The translations under genes were made by a program, and so were the position numbers. Shown piece by piece: positions 39,851 through 57,592 of a stretch of DNA of 64,000 bases. The notes under the pieces are model-generated. The model saw nothing but the letters and a program-made list of their open reading frames with translations. It made no database searches and was not told where the DNA came from. Where the stretch lies: positions 1,922,001 to 1,986,000 of the forward strand of contig RQOL01000519.1 in assembly GCA_013076295.1 (NCBI GenBank), read 5' to 3'. The stretch's first letter is position 1. Every line of letters begins with the position of its first letter. This DNA comes from Sanderia malayensis. Taxonomy: Eukaryota; Cnidaria; Scyphozoa; Semaeostomeae; Pelagiidae.

Positions 39851-40320
39851 TACAGCATATACTCTTTGATACCTAATAGACGCCCTCCCTGCAGATTAAT
39901 TCCAAAATTTTCCAGCTAGTACATACTTAATCCAACTCTCGGTTATCAAATTTTAAGAGAATCTCCACCAAAGGCAATTAAATAATTTGAAGTAATTGCG
40001 AAACCAACGCGTTGCTGATTCAAAAGTTCTCAAGACTCAAATTAAAGTTTTATCTCAATTGACAATTAAGCATTCTCTTAATGCCTTACTCCACAAGATT
40101 TAATTATTCCAAAAACAAATCAAACCAAAGCAATTTTCAGCGTTCCCAGATCAAATGATAACAAAGAATTGAATATAGACTAAACCTGCTAGTCCAATTA
40201 CCTTGAAAAGTTTACAATTATTTGCATTAATATTCTGTACACTGTACAATAAGCTGTAGTAGGAGTCTGCTACAGGCCTAGCTAAGTCCAAGGCTTTATC
40301 CTTTAGAGGTTTGACTGCAT

Positions 40321-43300
40321 TTAAATAAAAGATTCATCAAACAAAAGCCTTCGAGATGGGTTCTCATAAGCTGTGAGCAAGTTACCTTTGCCGCTGGGAA
40401 CAACAGTGACTTTTCGCTTCGCTTCGACATTTGTTCTTGTTCTCGCGACAAGTTTATCGTAATTGACGTCCGGAGTGGATGGGCTCGGTATTATATCTTC
40501 ATCGCTGTCTGAGTCCCTTTGCCTATCGAAGATCCACGGATTGCTGCTACCACCTGCACCACGCATGGTTGCTTTGTCAATGGTGTGCATTTCGTAAAGT
40601 TTGTTCGTGTAGAAACGATTATCTCTCCTGGCACTGTTGCTGTAATAAAGAAGGAAAAATTAATAGCGCTACTCAGGCAACAGAGAACAGATACTTAACA
40701 ATACCATAGGACAGGCCAGCAGCCAGCAGCAATGATAGTTAACAGTTGGTCAGAGAAGCTAGTAACAATGAAAGCTAACAATATGATAGGGCAAGCTAGT
40801 AGCAAGAATAGCTAGCAATATGATAAGGCGTGCTAGTAGCAAGAATAGCTAACAATATGATAGGGCAAGCTAGTAGCAAGAATAGCTAACAATATGATAG
40901 GGCCCACTAGCAGCAAGAATAGCTAACAATATGATAGGGCAAGCTAGAAACAAGAATAGCTAACAATATGATAAGGCGCGCTAGTAGCACGAATAGCTAA
41001 CAATATGATAGGGCAAGCTAGTAGCAAGAATAGCTAACAATATGATAGGGCCCACTAGCAGCAAGAATAGCTAACACTATGATAGGGCAAGCTAGTAGCA
41101 AGAATAGCTAACAATATGACAAGGCAAGCTAGCAGCAATCATGGCTGGCAATATCATACGCTATCACGAGTCTTATTCGTCTTGCATTACAATGCAGAAC
41201 GTTCACATGAAGAGCAGATAAGTACCATGCCAGACTACTTTTATATAACAAAATCCCATGCTCCAAATTAACCTTTGTACAGGGTTAGTAGTTGGAGAGT
41301 AGTTAAATCCCCCTCTTTACTGCCCCAGCGACGTTTAGCAACAAAGGTTTTCAAAAAATAAGTCCAGAGAATACCAAAGTTGAAATATAACGGAAAAATG
41401 CCACATTCTTACCCCGTAGTGTTCTCTTGCTTGCTGGGGAAGCTGTCATTTATACTGTCATTGCTGCTCAACTTCTTGGCCATTTCCAAGTTTGAAAAAG
41501 GAATGATCTTGCTTTTTTGCGGCTTCACGGGTCTGTTGGAGAAAGCAACAAAATGATGACAAAAATAACACAATGGAAGCAACAAAAAAATGAAAAAATG
41601 TGCGAAAATAGAAAAGCCATGGTTAATCAAAAGCACTGAAACAACATCAGTGGTGGCAACGCGGGGGGGCTGGGGAAACGGGGGGAACTGGGGAAACGGG
41701 TGGAAACAGGCCCCCTCCCTCAGTTAACGCCAGGATCTCGCAGTTCGATGAAAATATATAAGATGCGGTAGAAAAGGGAGTGGCGCATAGAATTTCACAA
41801 TTTGTGACGGGTGTTGCACCTAAAAATTGCTTTCACCCTCCTCCCCCCACTTCTTCCGACCTGGTGCAGTCAGTGAACAACATGTTGAATAGAGTTCTTC
41901 CTTATATCAACAAAAAAACCCTTGTCTTATCCATCCAAGTCAAAATGAGACAAGAATAGTCAATTAACATGAAATAAACTCACCTGAGATACGAAATGAT
42001 GGCAGCAATAAGCAAAATGATCAAAAGAAGTGCGATTGCTGAGCCAGCCAATATGGTCTTGCCCTCATCTGTGCCTGAAAGCCAATCCAAAACACTCGTC
42101 TTGTCTTCTTTCGTTTCAAGAGTCGTAGTTGGGGTCAGAGTGGAGTTAAAGACACTGGATGCAATTGCACTTGAACTGTTGCTTGTGTAAAAGGCAGCTT
42201 GTGTCGAAGAGCTGACTAATGTAAACACACTCGTTCGTAAAGCATCGTTTGAGCTTGTTGCCTGAATGTCCGTAAATATACTAGAAGTGGCAACTGATTG
42301 AGGTAAGGAAAGCGATGGAGTCACACGTCCTTTTGAAGGGATAGATCTATAACTGGCGTCTTGAAAATCTCTTTTCGTACTAGACGTTGTTGCAGTTTTT
42401 TCTGTTGAGGCACTCATCTTAACTTGTCTGCTGTTTGTAGCACTGGGCATTGGATGTGACGTATACAGGCTTGAAGTGTCCAGCTTGTAATTTGCAAAGG
42501 ATTTCGATTGGCCATCAAAGCTGGACTGTGAATACGCCGACTGCGGGCTCTGGAAACACGTGCTACAGCTACGAGTATTTTTAATGATAATCGATGAAGA
42601 ATGGTATGATGTTTGAGAGTTTATTGTTGTCGAAGCATCTGTGTCTGCATTTGAAGATTCGACTTTCGAACTAACAGTTGACTGCGACATCAAAGGGAGC
42701 GACACTGTTGGTTTGATGGCAGCATCATTGATAGAGCTTTTTACGCGAGATAATATCTCGTGTGACTGGCTTTTCAAGTGAAAGTAGTTGCTAGCTGAGA
42801 AACTAACCAAAGATCTTGTCTGGATGCTTGAAGACGACAGTCCGTGTTTAATCAACAACGTTGACTTCGCAGTAACAAGCACACTGGTCAATAGTCGACT
42901 CCCAGAAGGAAAAGTTGTGGTAGGCAAGTGTAGACCCCGGGTTGTCGAACTCAAAGTGAGTATATTCGTATTCGCGGTAGGTAAGCTTCCAGGTGTAGCA
43001 TGAGACAAGCCTTGAGTTCTCAAAACGGTGATAGAGTTCCCATTAGTACGAATATTTGTATGAAGACTTTGGGCTATCGAGGTTCTGGTCACGTTGCAAT
43101 AGTCTCCAGTCCATCCTGGCAAACAGAGCCTCCTTCCCGAATTAACTTCACAATTGAAATGTCCGTGTAATGGATCATCTTGTGGCACACAATAAACACG
43201 ACAGTTGTTGCCGTAATAATTCTGCCTGCAAACGAGGCTGCCCGTGCTATTGCATTTGAGATACGTGCTGTTTTGGCTCGCCACTTTGCAATGCTTTTGA

Positions 43301-46078
43301 CAGTCGGAGCCATACCAATCTGCATGGCAGATCTTGTCACCACGTGCGCTGCAATTGTAATATCCGCTGGCATTGCTGCTCGCAGGCACGCAATATTCAG
43401 TGCAGAAATCTTTGTCGTTTCCTCTACTGAACCAGCCGTCGTGGCAAACAATCTGTCCTTGCCGATCACACGTGTAATGTTCCGTACTGGAGTCGTTTGT
43501 CGGTCGGCAAAATTGCGTGCAGTTCGGTAGATTGTACCAATTCTCAAGACACACGCGAGAGCCGTTTCCCGTGCACGTGTAATGTCCGTTGACATCGTCA
43601 TCGTGTTGCTCGCAAAATGTCGTGCAGTTCGGTAGATTATACCAGTTTGCATTGCACTGCCTGGTTCCATTGAACGAGCAGGTGTAATGCCCCAACAATG
43701 CGTCGTTCTGTGGTTTACAATGCGTCGTGCAGTTCGGCAGCCCATACCAATACGCGGAACAAACACGCGTGCCATTCTGCGTGCATTCGTAGTGTCCATC
43801 AGCATCATCCTTCTCCTCGCAAAACGTCGTGCAATTTGGAAGATTGTACCAATTCTGGCGACAAATTCTCGATCCATTATTCGAGCAATCGAAGTGAGCA
43901 AACTCATCGTGTCGTGGCTCACAATAGACGTCACATGTTTTATTATCCAATACCCTCTTTGTCTCTTCAACGCAAGCATTCGAACCGTTATTCAAGCAAG
44001 TTCCGTTGCTCAAGCATGTATGATTCGTTTGACAATTCGCATTGCTGGCATTCGCAACAGTCTTCTGTTCGCAAAATGTGGTACAGTTGGGTAGGCCGTG
44101 CCAGTTCTTGCGACAAACTCGATTGCCACTGCCATCGCACGTGTAGTGTCCTTCGACGCTATCTTTCGGCTCGCAAAACCGCGTGCAATCCGGCTCCACG
44201 AACCAACCCGGGCGGCAGATGCGCGAGCCATTACTTGCGCAAGTATAATGTCCGTTGATATCATCGTTTTGTGGCACGCAATACGTCAGACAATCAGGTT
44301 CACTGTGCCAACCCGTGCGACAAACACGCGAACCATTACTCGCACACGTATAATGTCCATTGATGTCATCGTCTTGTGGCATACAGTACGTAAGGCATTT
44401 CGGCTGGTTATACCATCCCGCACGACAAACATGCACGCCAGTACTATCACACGTGTAGTGCCCATTCGTGCTGTCATCGTGCGGTTCGCAAAGCGTCGTG
44501 CACAGCGGAAGATTAAACCAATTCGTGCGGCAAACGTGGTTTCCTCTATTGTCACAAGTGTAATGCCCATTCGTGTCGTCATCGTGCGGTCTGCAATACA
44601 CAAGACAATCGGGCAACACAAACCAATCCGTCAAACAAATTCTCATGCCGTGACTTGAACACGAATAGTGTCCACTGGCATCGTTCTGCGGCTTGCAATA
44701 ACGTTCGCACGTACTCGAGTAATAATACTGGTCGCAACCAACAGACACCGTGAAAGTCAATGTAGTTTTTGAGCGGCTACGTCTGCCGTAGTTTCGTCTC
44801 CAGTAATCAATCGCATTTCCGTTAACACCAGGCGTAAACGTCTCACCAAACGCATGGTCGTCCACGTGATCGCTTGAACTTGCAGAGTCGTGATCCATTA
44901 TTCGCATGAAAAAACCAGAACCCTGAAATGAAGGGATAATCAAAGAATCAACGCTGTCAAATACGAAGCAGAAATACAACACGGTGGTTAAAATAGGACA
45001 CGCATGATGAAGAGGAAGATTGTTACGTGGTATTTCACACGACAATTACAAAATGATATGCAAATAGTAATGGCGAAAGAGATTCAAGAATAGAAAGAAG
45101 AAAGTACAACAAATCAACGGTGTACAAAAGCAAAAGGAAGACCTAAAATGAGGAAAGAAGCTAGGCTTTAGAAAAGTAAGGCTAAAGAGAAAAGTGCAAC
45201 AAGTAGAAAACCGAAGGTAAAGAAGTTGTTGAGATTGTAAGAACAAGCAAAGCAAGACAGTAAGGCAAAAGGCAAGGAAAGGAGCACAAAACAAAAGAAA
45301 GAAGAAGAAGGTATCAAATATAACGCAAAACATATAAAGTAAGGAACAAGGTATCATGCGAGGTGAAGCATAAAGTAAAGAAGATAGCTATTATCAACGA
45401 ATGCATCTTGAATACAGCTTACCGTGTACCTGTTGACATTAATTCGGATACTTCTCGAAATGCCAGTCGAGTCTGATTGGAAATTGACTGACGTAGCTTC
45501 TACCTGTTGCGTGGCCTTCTTATAGTAGAGACAACTGCCCATGCCAAGAGGCAATGGAGGGAACTGCTTCACGCAAATTTCGAACATGTTGTCGCAAGTT
45601 CCACCCCAACCTTCACAGTCACTATTGTCCCAAAGATTGTCTCCGGTATTGTAGAAAGTGCCAAGCTTGAGTATGAAGTAACCGGATCCGTTTACGAGAT
45701 TCTAAAACGAATTCAATGACGTCATTTCAAGAGACATTAATCCAGAAGATCCTCCTTGTTGTTCTTTTTAGTCAACGGCAAATAAACTTTGCTGTACGAA
45801 TCTAGCAAAGTCATCACATATAAGAATCCTTATTTAGCATATTACGCCCACGGCCAAACGACTTAGACGGTGCCCTGATAAATTCACTCTTCGCAACATG
45901 CTATGATGCATGACCATGAAGCTCTGACAGCCTTTCCTCGGTCTGGGTTTTCAGCACGACAAAACGAACGTTGATAATGAATCTCCTAATATCGCAATAA
46001 GATACAAAGGGTATATAAAATAACTACCTGAAAGATCGCCAAATTAACAGCAAATAGCAACAATTTCAATGACATCAT
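40321..46078 (-). CDS. Notch-ligand-like membrane protein with about 15 tandem DSL units
   Basis: Exons (minus): 46078-46028, 45701-45423, 44922-41984, 41532-41413, 40639-40321. All phases fit; 3708 nt, 1235 aa. Signal peptide at 1-17 (MMSLKLLLFAVNLAIFQ). Residues 18-172 resemble the MNNL/C2-like N-terminus of Delta/Jagged (SGYFILKLGTFYNTG, CDNMFEICVK, GSGFFMRI). About 173-720 is an array of DSL-type units of 33-45 residues (CxPxDDxxxGHYTCxxxGxxVC, then W and C); unit 7 is divergent. No EGF repeats were seen, which Delta and Jagged always carry. A Ser/Thr-rich stalk follows, then a transmembrane helix at about 1067-1089 (LAGSAIALLLIILLIAAI) and a 146-residue tail ending ESFI, a class I PDZ-ligand pattern. 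Probably an adhesion or Notch-pathway surface protein. Intron 4 holds a 37-bp minisatellite. Confidence 0.9.
40692..41157. repeat. 37-bp minisatellite, about 12 copies
   Basis: Unit contains caatatgatagggcaagcta followed by gtagcaagaatagctaa, 37 bases, repeated head to tail with few changes. It lies entirely in the last intron (40640-41412) of the DSL-array gene. Confidence 0.92.
41663..41702 (+). other. G-rich tract with G-quadruplex pattern
   Basis: Five G runs of 3-7 bases separated by 2-4 bases (pattern G7-CT-G4-AAAC-G6-AACT-G4-AAAC-G3). It lies in intron 3 of the DSL-array gene, on the strand opposite to its transcript. Confidence 0.6.
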
Positions 46079-47699
46079 GGCATCTGTTTTTGCGTGTATC
46101 GTTGGCATGCACGCAGGCCAATAATTTGTTCAAGGCACTAAAAGGAAAATCATGAATTAATATTTGACAACTAACGACGCAAGTTTAACATTACAACTTC
46201 AAGGGAAGTTTGCGCGTTTTCTGTACAATTTCGAGTCCGCGGCGTTCGTAACGAGCCAAGAACTTAAGTTTCCCAACTGCTTTCAAACATAAAGATATAA
46301 TTTGCTTAATATTTTTCGCAAATTTAGCAATCACTCCTGAGACCACGAACTAAGGAGCACACAACGAAAAATTAAAAATAAGAGGAAAACTACAAGCTCA
46401 GAAACACTACAAAGTTGCTCTAGATAAACTAGAAATAAGTGTATTCCAATCTCCTACAACCTAAGAGACATAATCTCAATATATCTTCTGAGAAAGTAAA
46501 GATAACTTCGCCACTGAAAGAAACGCCTTCCGTCGTGGATATTCCTGGTTTAAGCGAAACTAAAGCGTAAGGAATAACTTCAAAAGCAACAATTTAAATG
46601 TAACAAACTTACCCAACAATCGGCAGCTTGTGGCTGATATAAACGGTTGCCTTATCAGCAATCTAGAAATAATAAGAAAACTCTATATTCAGCCCCCGAG
46701 TAGTTATGAAGTAATTGCCATACACTTTGTAGCGCTCACTAGTATTTGCATTTATTTTGGAACAGAAAATGTTCAATAAGCAACAGAGCTGGCCTTCTAC
46801 TTCTATCTGTGCAGGTTTTACTTGCTAAAGCAAGATTTGATATCTAATGTCACAACGCACTGCTACTAATGCCAGTATTATCGAAAGAATGTCCTGCCTA
46901 AGCCGGCTATTGTCGCCTCAACAAACACCAGCCTCGATATCAGTACCACACCGAAACACCACAGAACGACAACAACAATATCCATTTATCCCGTTTGGAT
47001 AAATGGACAATTCGACCGAACATGCGGGTACAAGTTTAATTAATATCACGGTCAGTATCGCCAAAGCTTTTGCGGATAGGCCAAAGTTTCATTGGAAATC
47101 TCGACTAATCCTGAGATTTGTCTTTTAGAGCCGTTCATTAGGCCACAGATGGAAATAAGATACTTCTATTATGAGAAAAACAAACTGTGATTTGCAATAT
47201 TTTGATAAAGATGGTTTGGAAAACACACCGATACATAAGAGGAGATATAATGACGTCAAACTTCTGGATACGTTTCTCGACAGGTCCCAGAGCACCTCTG
47301 CATTGCGGACAATGTACCGATTCCTGAAAGTGGCTTACATACAGACCAGTAGTTACAGCTACAATCTATGAGACAGAGTTTTTAAAAACTGTTTACACAA
47401 GTTAATATAAAAGTAGCAGAGAGGAATCAAAAGGGAATTCAAAAGAAATCAATACAATTTCAAATATTTTCTGGTGATCACAAATTGTAGTACAAACACG
47501 AGTTCGAGCCCAGTTCCAGCAAGTGTCCATTATCTTTTTCGAGTAGATTACCAAAATATTTTACGGGTATTTAAAGGCAAAATTGCTGAGAAATAACAAA
47601 ATTTTCTTCTACCAAAGGGATTCGAACACAAGACCTTCGGGGTGGGGGTGGGAAGTATTTAATGACCATGAGAAAATGGGGATGGTGGCGGGTAAATAG

Positions 47700-47765
47700 A
47701 CGGGAAGGTAGAGAGTCGGATGGCAAAGCAGTTAAATGCAGTAAGTATGAGTTCAAATCCAGATG
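47700..47765 (+). mobile_element. tRNA-derived SINE-like head
   Basis: A-box-like atggcaaagcagttaaatgc and B-box gagttcaaatcc at tRNA-like spacing; acceptor ends do not pair, so not a functional tRNA. A second B-box-like motif (tgttcgaatccc) is on the minus strand at about 47620-47632. Confidence 0.4.
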
Positions 47766-47862
47766 AAGACCTCAAATATGAGCATGAAATTAACAAAATA
47801 TCATTTGAAATCAGGATTTTTAGGCCGAACTGTCTTAATATTTTAGCAGCAACAGCAACAAC

Positions 47863-47908
47863 ATTTTATTTTAAATCATGTCTAAATTCACATGATTTAA
47901 AATAAAAT
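47863..47908. repeat. perfect 18-bp stem hairpin
   Basis: attttattttaaatcatg (47863-47880) and its exact complement catgatttaaaataaaat (47891-47908) around a 10-base loop. AT-rich; function unknown. Confidence 0.75.
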
Positions 47909-48189
47909 ACAAATTTTCTCCTGTCATCGTCGAAAGGTTTTTAAAATTCTTTCTGGGGTCTTACTGGTGAAGCATAGTAGATAAAAAATTGCAGGGTCAA
48001 CTTTCCTCTCATATAGTTTGCATTGCACACTTTCCATGTTTCTGCTTCTTGAAAAATGAGTTCTTTGAATCTCCCGGGGTCAAAGATTTATGCAACTCTC
48101 TATTGTTACTTGATTAACCAATCACAACTCATTATTCAAGGTATGAACAATGGCTGAAACTGTTCAAATTGTGGCCCTTAGTTCAAGAT

Positions 48190-48350
48190 TGAATAAAGAC
48201 ACAGCACGTCATGTACGCTCCTGCACAGTGCCACCAACTACGCTACTGCGTATTCTGGCCACCTTTCTTCTCACATAACGAAACCCAGACGCCAGCCCTA
48301 ACCCCAAGGCCAATGCCTCAGCCATTAAGAAAGAGCTTCCACAAACTTCA
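48190..48350. repeat. isolated diverged unit of the 133-bp satellite
   Basis: Shares with the 57990-59600 array the phrases cacgtcatgtacgctcctgc, tactgcgtattctgg-ccacctttct, and aaggccaatgcctcagccat. One copy only, about 10 kb from the array. Confidence 0.75.
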
Positions 48351-51300
48351 CTATTTCAACCTTGATAAAAAAATCACGCCTCCCCTTCTCCCTGAGGTCC
48401 AGACATGTCTGGTTTGAAAATGAGACCACTGACGTAATCGTTCAATGTTCGTCAGCTCAAAATATACAGGTAATAAGAAGTACCTTCCACAAACAGATTC
48501 AATGGGGAAAATGCTGCACAAATATTCATGCACAAACATGACATACCCTTCTCTTCCTGGCGCTGATAAATGCTTTGTTTGATACGTAGTATTTTGCTGG
48601 AGCAAGCGTCTGAAATCCTAAAATAGCGAAAAATGACGTCAACATTGAACAAACACTCAAGCGTGTGTTAAGAAGCGAAGCATTGAGCTCCACAAAAGGA
48701 TCGTTATTTCAATGGCAAGTGGGTAGAGAAGGTGAAGGAAAAATCATCAGCAATGAATTGCCGATACTGACAAGTGAATGGGCAGGGTTTTCACGAGATG
48801 TGACAGTGCGGCTTTGCGGTTAGGCCCGAATAATCGCGCCTGAAAGAAAACGAAAATCGCAAATGCAAAGAAAATACACGCAGTCAATGCAAATTCGACG
48901 CCGAGGAGCGGGAATTGAATGGATTCAAGGCTGGAATTGAATGGATTCGAGGAGTAGGGATTGAATGGAAAATCATGTTTGAGCATGACGTGGAAGTATT
49001 TGAAAACACGGCTTCAACAACAACAGGGACTACTATTAAAGACTTGAAAAATAAAAATATGACCTCAGTTGTGAAGACAGCTGGATGACTTAAATGCAAT
49101 GCTGCGCTTTGCCAGTCTGAGCTATACTATACTATGCTGTTTAAAGATACGTGCTATGACATGCCATGCTATGCTTTGCTTTGCTAATTTTTATGTTATT
49201 TGCATGCTATGATAGGCAATGCTTGCTACGCAATGCCATACTATGTTGCTCGCAGATTCGCTGCACCTAGAGCTTTACTTTCAACCAAAGTACCAAGCGC
49301 TTATAATGAAACGCTAATGCTCTTAAAAATGTATACAGGCATTCAATTCCGCAGTTTGAATCTCCCAGGTCAACAATACAAGATCTGCTAAAACTGGCTT
49401 AAGACTTGCTTGCAAGCGTAACAAACACAATCTACAAGGATCAAGTATGATCCACAGTACAGTGGGCATTAATTCTGAATACAGCGGGAGTTTGAAAAAA
49501 AGAACTGTATACTTCCTACATGAAGAGTTCGCTAAATTGCAGTAAATCGCTCTGTGAACTGAGCAGTTCAAGAGAGAAGGTTTCGTTTGTTACACGGCTT
49601 TCTCACAGGCAACTTCTTTATAAGGAACCACTAAATCTACTTGAGACAAAATCTCTAACAAGCGTTTTCACTTTGAATACTCTTATCACGGCGAATAACT
49701 GAGAATTAGACAGCCAGTTTCATTCATTGTAGTCAAATCTCACACAAAAAGTGTCCTACAATGCATTGTCCTGCTTTGCTTACACAAAAACGTTCATGTG
49801 TAACATTCATCATAACATCCAAGTACGAAAAGAGACTTCAGGAAACTAAATGCACTGCTAAAAATGACACTGAGCTATCGAGAAACCTTTGGAACTAAAA
49901 CTTAATTTTAAGAAATCTAAAAATAGGGAATCAGCTTCATTATAAGAAGCGTATATACCGAGTGTATACTCTTTACATAAAAAAAAACTAAACGACAACA
50001 AAACATATCGATGAAGCTATGCTTTACCTTGTTGTTATGACGAAACCAATCCAGCGATGTAAAAACCAATTATTCTTTTATGCAACTTCTCGTTTGAAGT
50101 AGGTACTGGAATTCAAAGACAAGAGAAAATAAGCTATATGATAAAAGTGAAGTGCACAATTTATACCCCTTCACAATGCTTCCTGGTGCATGCCTGAACG
50201 AACTGTTGTAAATCAACATTCTACTTGGTATTGTGCTGAACACAGATGTCACGCGTGACGATTATGATAAATTTGAGAAGATGGTCAATAATCCATAATG
50301 ACAGGATTGGCTCTGTTAGTGTAAATCCGTAGTGAAAATGTGTCCCAGATACGCATATGCACGTGAAATTCGATTTGTATGGGAAAATATGACACGAGGA
50401 AAGGCATTAAATCAGTGGATTAATGCAGTCTGGTGTCCGTGTTGAATTAAACAAAGCACCATCCCCACACAGCATATGTCAAATATGTATGACAAACTAC
50501 ATTTGCATTGCATTTCGATGGATCGGCTGCTATTTACGTTTCTCATCTCCTACTTTGAGTTTCATTTACTTAATCAATGCTCCAAATTTGACACGATATG
50601 ACTCTGCTAAGGTATTCGACAAATCGAAGTTCAACTTTGAACATCTGGTCCACTGGTTACTTCGTAGCAGAACTTACCACAAGTCAGTTCAACTCTTTAC
50701 CAGCCAAACCTCGCGAATTTCACAAATCTGAAATAATAATACAAATATAGTTGGATAGAGATGTGTTGTATTTGTAAGCACATAAAACAGCAAGTTTACT
50801 CACTTTACCCCTGGATCTAAATGCATTCCAGTTGATTAATAACAGACGCAGTGAACCAGTCGGGGGTGAACAGACCAAACGCTTCATAATGAATGGCTAA
50901 TTTTGAATTGAAACCATGCAATAAAAGAATAGGCTTATGTATGAAGCGGCATCTTAAAGAAAAACAGAGAATTTCCTTCAGAGGAACAAATATTTGGAAA
51001 GCGACATTGAAAGATGCTGAATAGGAAGAAATGACAGGAACTTTACAGCGCCATAAATCTGCCCACATTTCTCGATCTGCATAGCACTAAACTCAATGCA
51101 GGAAGAAAATCATCCACAACATTAAATCTCAATTGGAGATTTCCCTCAGGGTTAAGCTGTCAGACATTCGTGGGGTAGCAAAAAGTAGGCACTTACGAAA
51201 CTAAATCAGGTGATATTGGATATTATCTCATTGATCAAAGTCGCAAAATGGTCACTTTGCATTATACCTTCACTTGCTCCACGGCTCCGTTTCCATCTGC

Positions 51301-52110
51301 CAATGATGCCTTCGTCTCGCAACAAAGCACTAGCCTAAAAGTGAAAGAGGCCAGCAACAACTTTGTTCCACTTTCTAAACGTTAATCGGAAAAGCAAACA
51401 CGAACGGCAAGAAGAACAACACGTGAATCGCATCAACATGAAAATGAAACAAGCTGATATGGGTACAATGCAGAATTCGTTGCTTGCTTATCTACCGTCC
51501 ATATTTATGGCATTATTCGTAACACAAACACAAGACGTTCTTCAATTCAATCAAAACAATGCAAAATAACAAGGCACAACGAAGGGAAACAAAACATTTC
51601 TGCAAAGTGCAAACCTTCAACGACAAATCTTCATGCACTCACTCATAAATCAATACGTCTTCAGTTGATCCAATCAACATCAGCTCTGCTTCCACAAGAT
51701 TGCACAATGTCAGTGAAAGAGGCCAGCAACAACTTGGAATCTTTCGTTCACCAGCTAAAACCCCTTGACATCTCAAAAGAATCAATCGCAGCACACAGTG
51801 GCACTCAATGGGATGTTGACAACGATAATGAACCTGATGACGAGACTGGTAATTGTTGCAAATTACGCCCCTACGCTCCTCCGCAATCTCTCCACTGCGC
51901 TCCACGACCGGGGCTTGCTAACAAGTTAAGTTTGCCCTCGTGAACAGGAAAACGAAAGAAGAAAGTAAGTAAGAAGGACAAACAAACCTGCAACTCTGGT
52001 CCACCCAATCGAGGTTACCGAGAAAAAAATTTGCGTTCAGCCCGACAGAATGCTGGACGGTCGATAGAGACATCTGAATGTAGCCTCGATTGGGGGAAGA
52101 GAGTTGCAAG

Positions 52111-52301
52111 TACAGTGGAATCCCGCTATAACGAACTCTGTAGGGACCGAGAAAATAGTTCGCAATAGCGGGAGTTCGTTATACAGAAGGGACATTTTTT
52201 TATGAAGAACTACTTCCCAGAATCCAAGGGACCGGAGTTTTAGTTCGTAATAGCGGGAAGTTCGTTATAAACGGGGTTCGTTATAGCGGGATTCCACTGT
52301 A
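52111..52301. mobile_element. MITE-like element, family C
   Basis: 191 bp with inverted ends tacagtggaatcccgctata / acgaac and gttcgt / tatagcgggattccactgta. The interior repeats the gttcgttata and gttcgcaatagcgggag phrases. TA at each end suggests TA target duplication as in Tc1/mariner-related elements. Degenerate pieces of similar type are near 3210-3425. Confidence 0.8.
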
Positions 52302-52558
52302 TATCTTTCTCTCCTACGTCACAAGGGAAAAATAACGTAACTACCGCATGAGCAACTGCTTTCAAGGAAACTATGAACAAATATCAAAATGGTTTTGAAA
52401 TTATCTGTCGTTTTCAAAATATAGTGTTGGTGCAGCTGCGTCTAGTTGATATAAATTCATTATAATGTAAGCTATTGTTATCTAAATTATTATTGCAAGC
52501 TTGAGGATAAATAATCTGCTAAACTAACTAACGTTACCCCCGTTGATAAACAATATCG

Positions 52559-57475
<4,917 letters not shown>

Positions 57476-57592
57476 CTATTCATCCTTTCTCTTTGGCCCA
57501 GTTACTGAAACATAATGGTAGAGAACAACCAGAAGAAAGAGTCCAACTCCAAGCAGGTTTGCAAACACTGCCAGTTGATTATCTGTAATCAT
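57476..57592 (-). CDS. OST4: oligosaccharyltransferase subunit OST4 (38 aa)
   Basis: Very short complete gene: starts [20 protein letters not shown], then [14 protein letters not shown] and a charged end (RKDE), stop TAG. Nearly collinear with animal OST4, a single-span subunit that stabilises the catalytic STT3 module of the N-glycosylation complex in the endoplasmic reticulum. One transmembrane helix covers most of the protein. The ATG lies one base after a good acceptor (pyrimidine tract and CAG), so a 5' UTR exon must lie upstream, perhaps near 57800-57900. Confidence 0.95.
   Translation of the reverse strand: MITDNQLAVFANLLGVGLFLLVVLYHYVSVTGPKRKDE

Larger units (their letters stand above)
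46079..52558. other. gene-poor 6.5-kb interval
   Basis: Between the DSL-array gene start and the GALE stop, both on the minus strand. I find no exon chain with coherent phase or family similarity. It holds the DSL gene promoter, SINE-like heads (47605-47780), an 18-bp perfect hairpin (47863-47908), a stray satellite unit (48190-48350), a 24-base phrase repeated at 51336 and 51710 (agtgaaagaggccagcaaca), and a MITE (52111-52301). Confidence 0.55.

Noticed and set aside
43089..44658. Overlapping open frames of 100-300 codons on both strands
   Set aside because: Shadows of the repetitive DSL-array exon; none has family similarity or its own splice context.
47700..47765. Functional tRNA gene
   Set aside because: A and B boxes are present but acceptor and anticodon stems do not form; better explained as a SINE head.
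51665..51943. 92-codon plus-strand open frame in the gene-poor interval
   Set aside because: No recognisable domain, no splice-compatible neighbours, and part overlaps a short repeated phrase; not enough support to call a gene.
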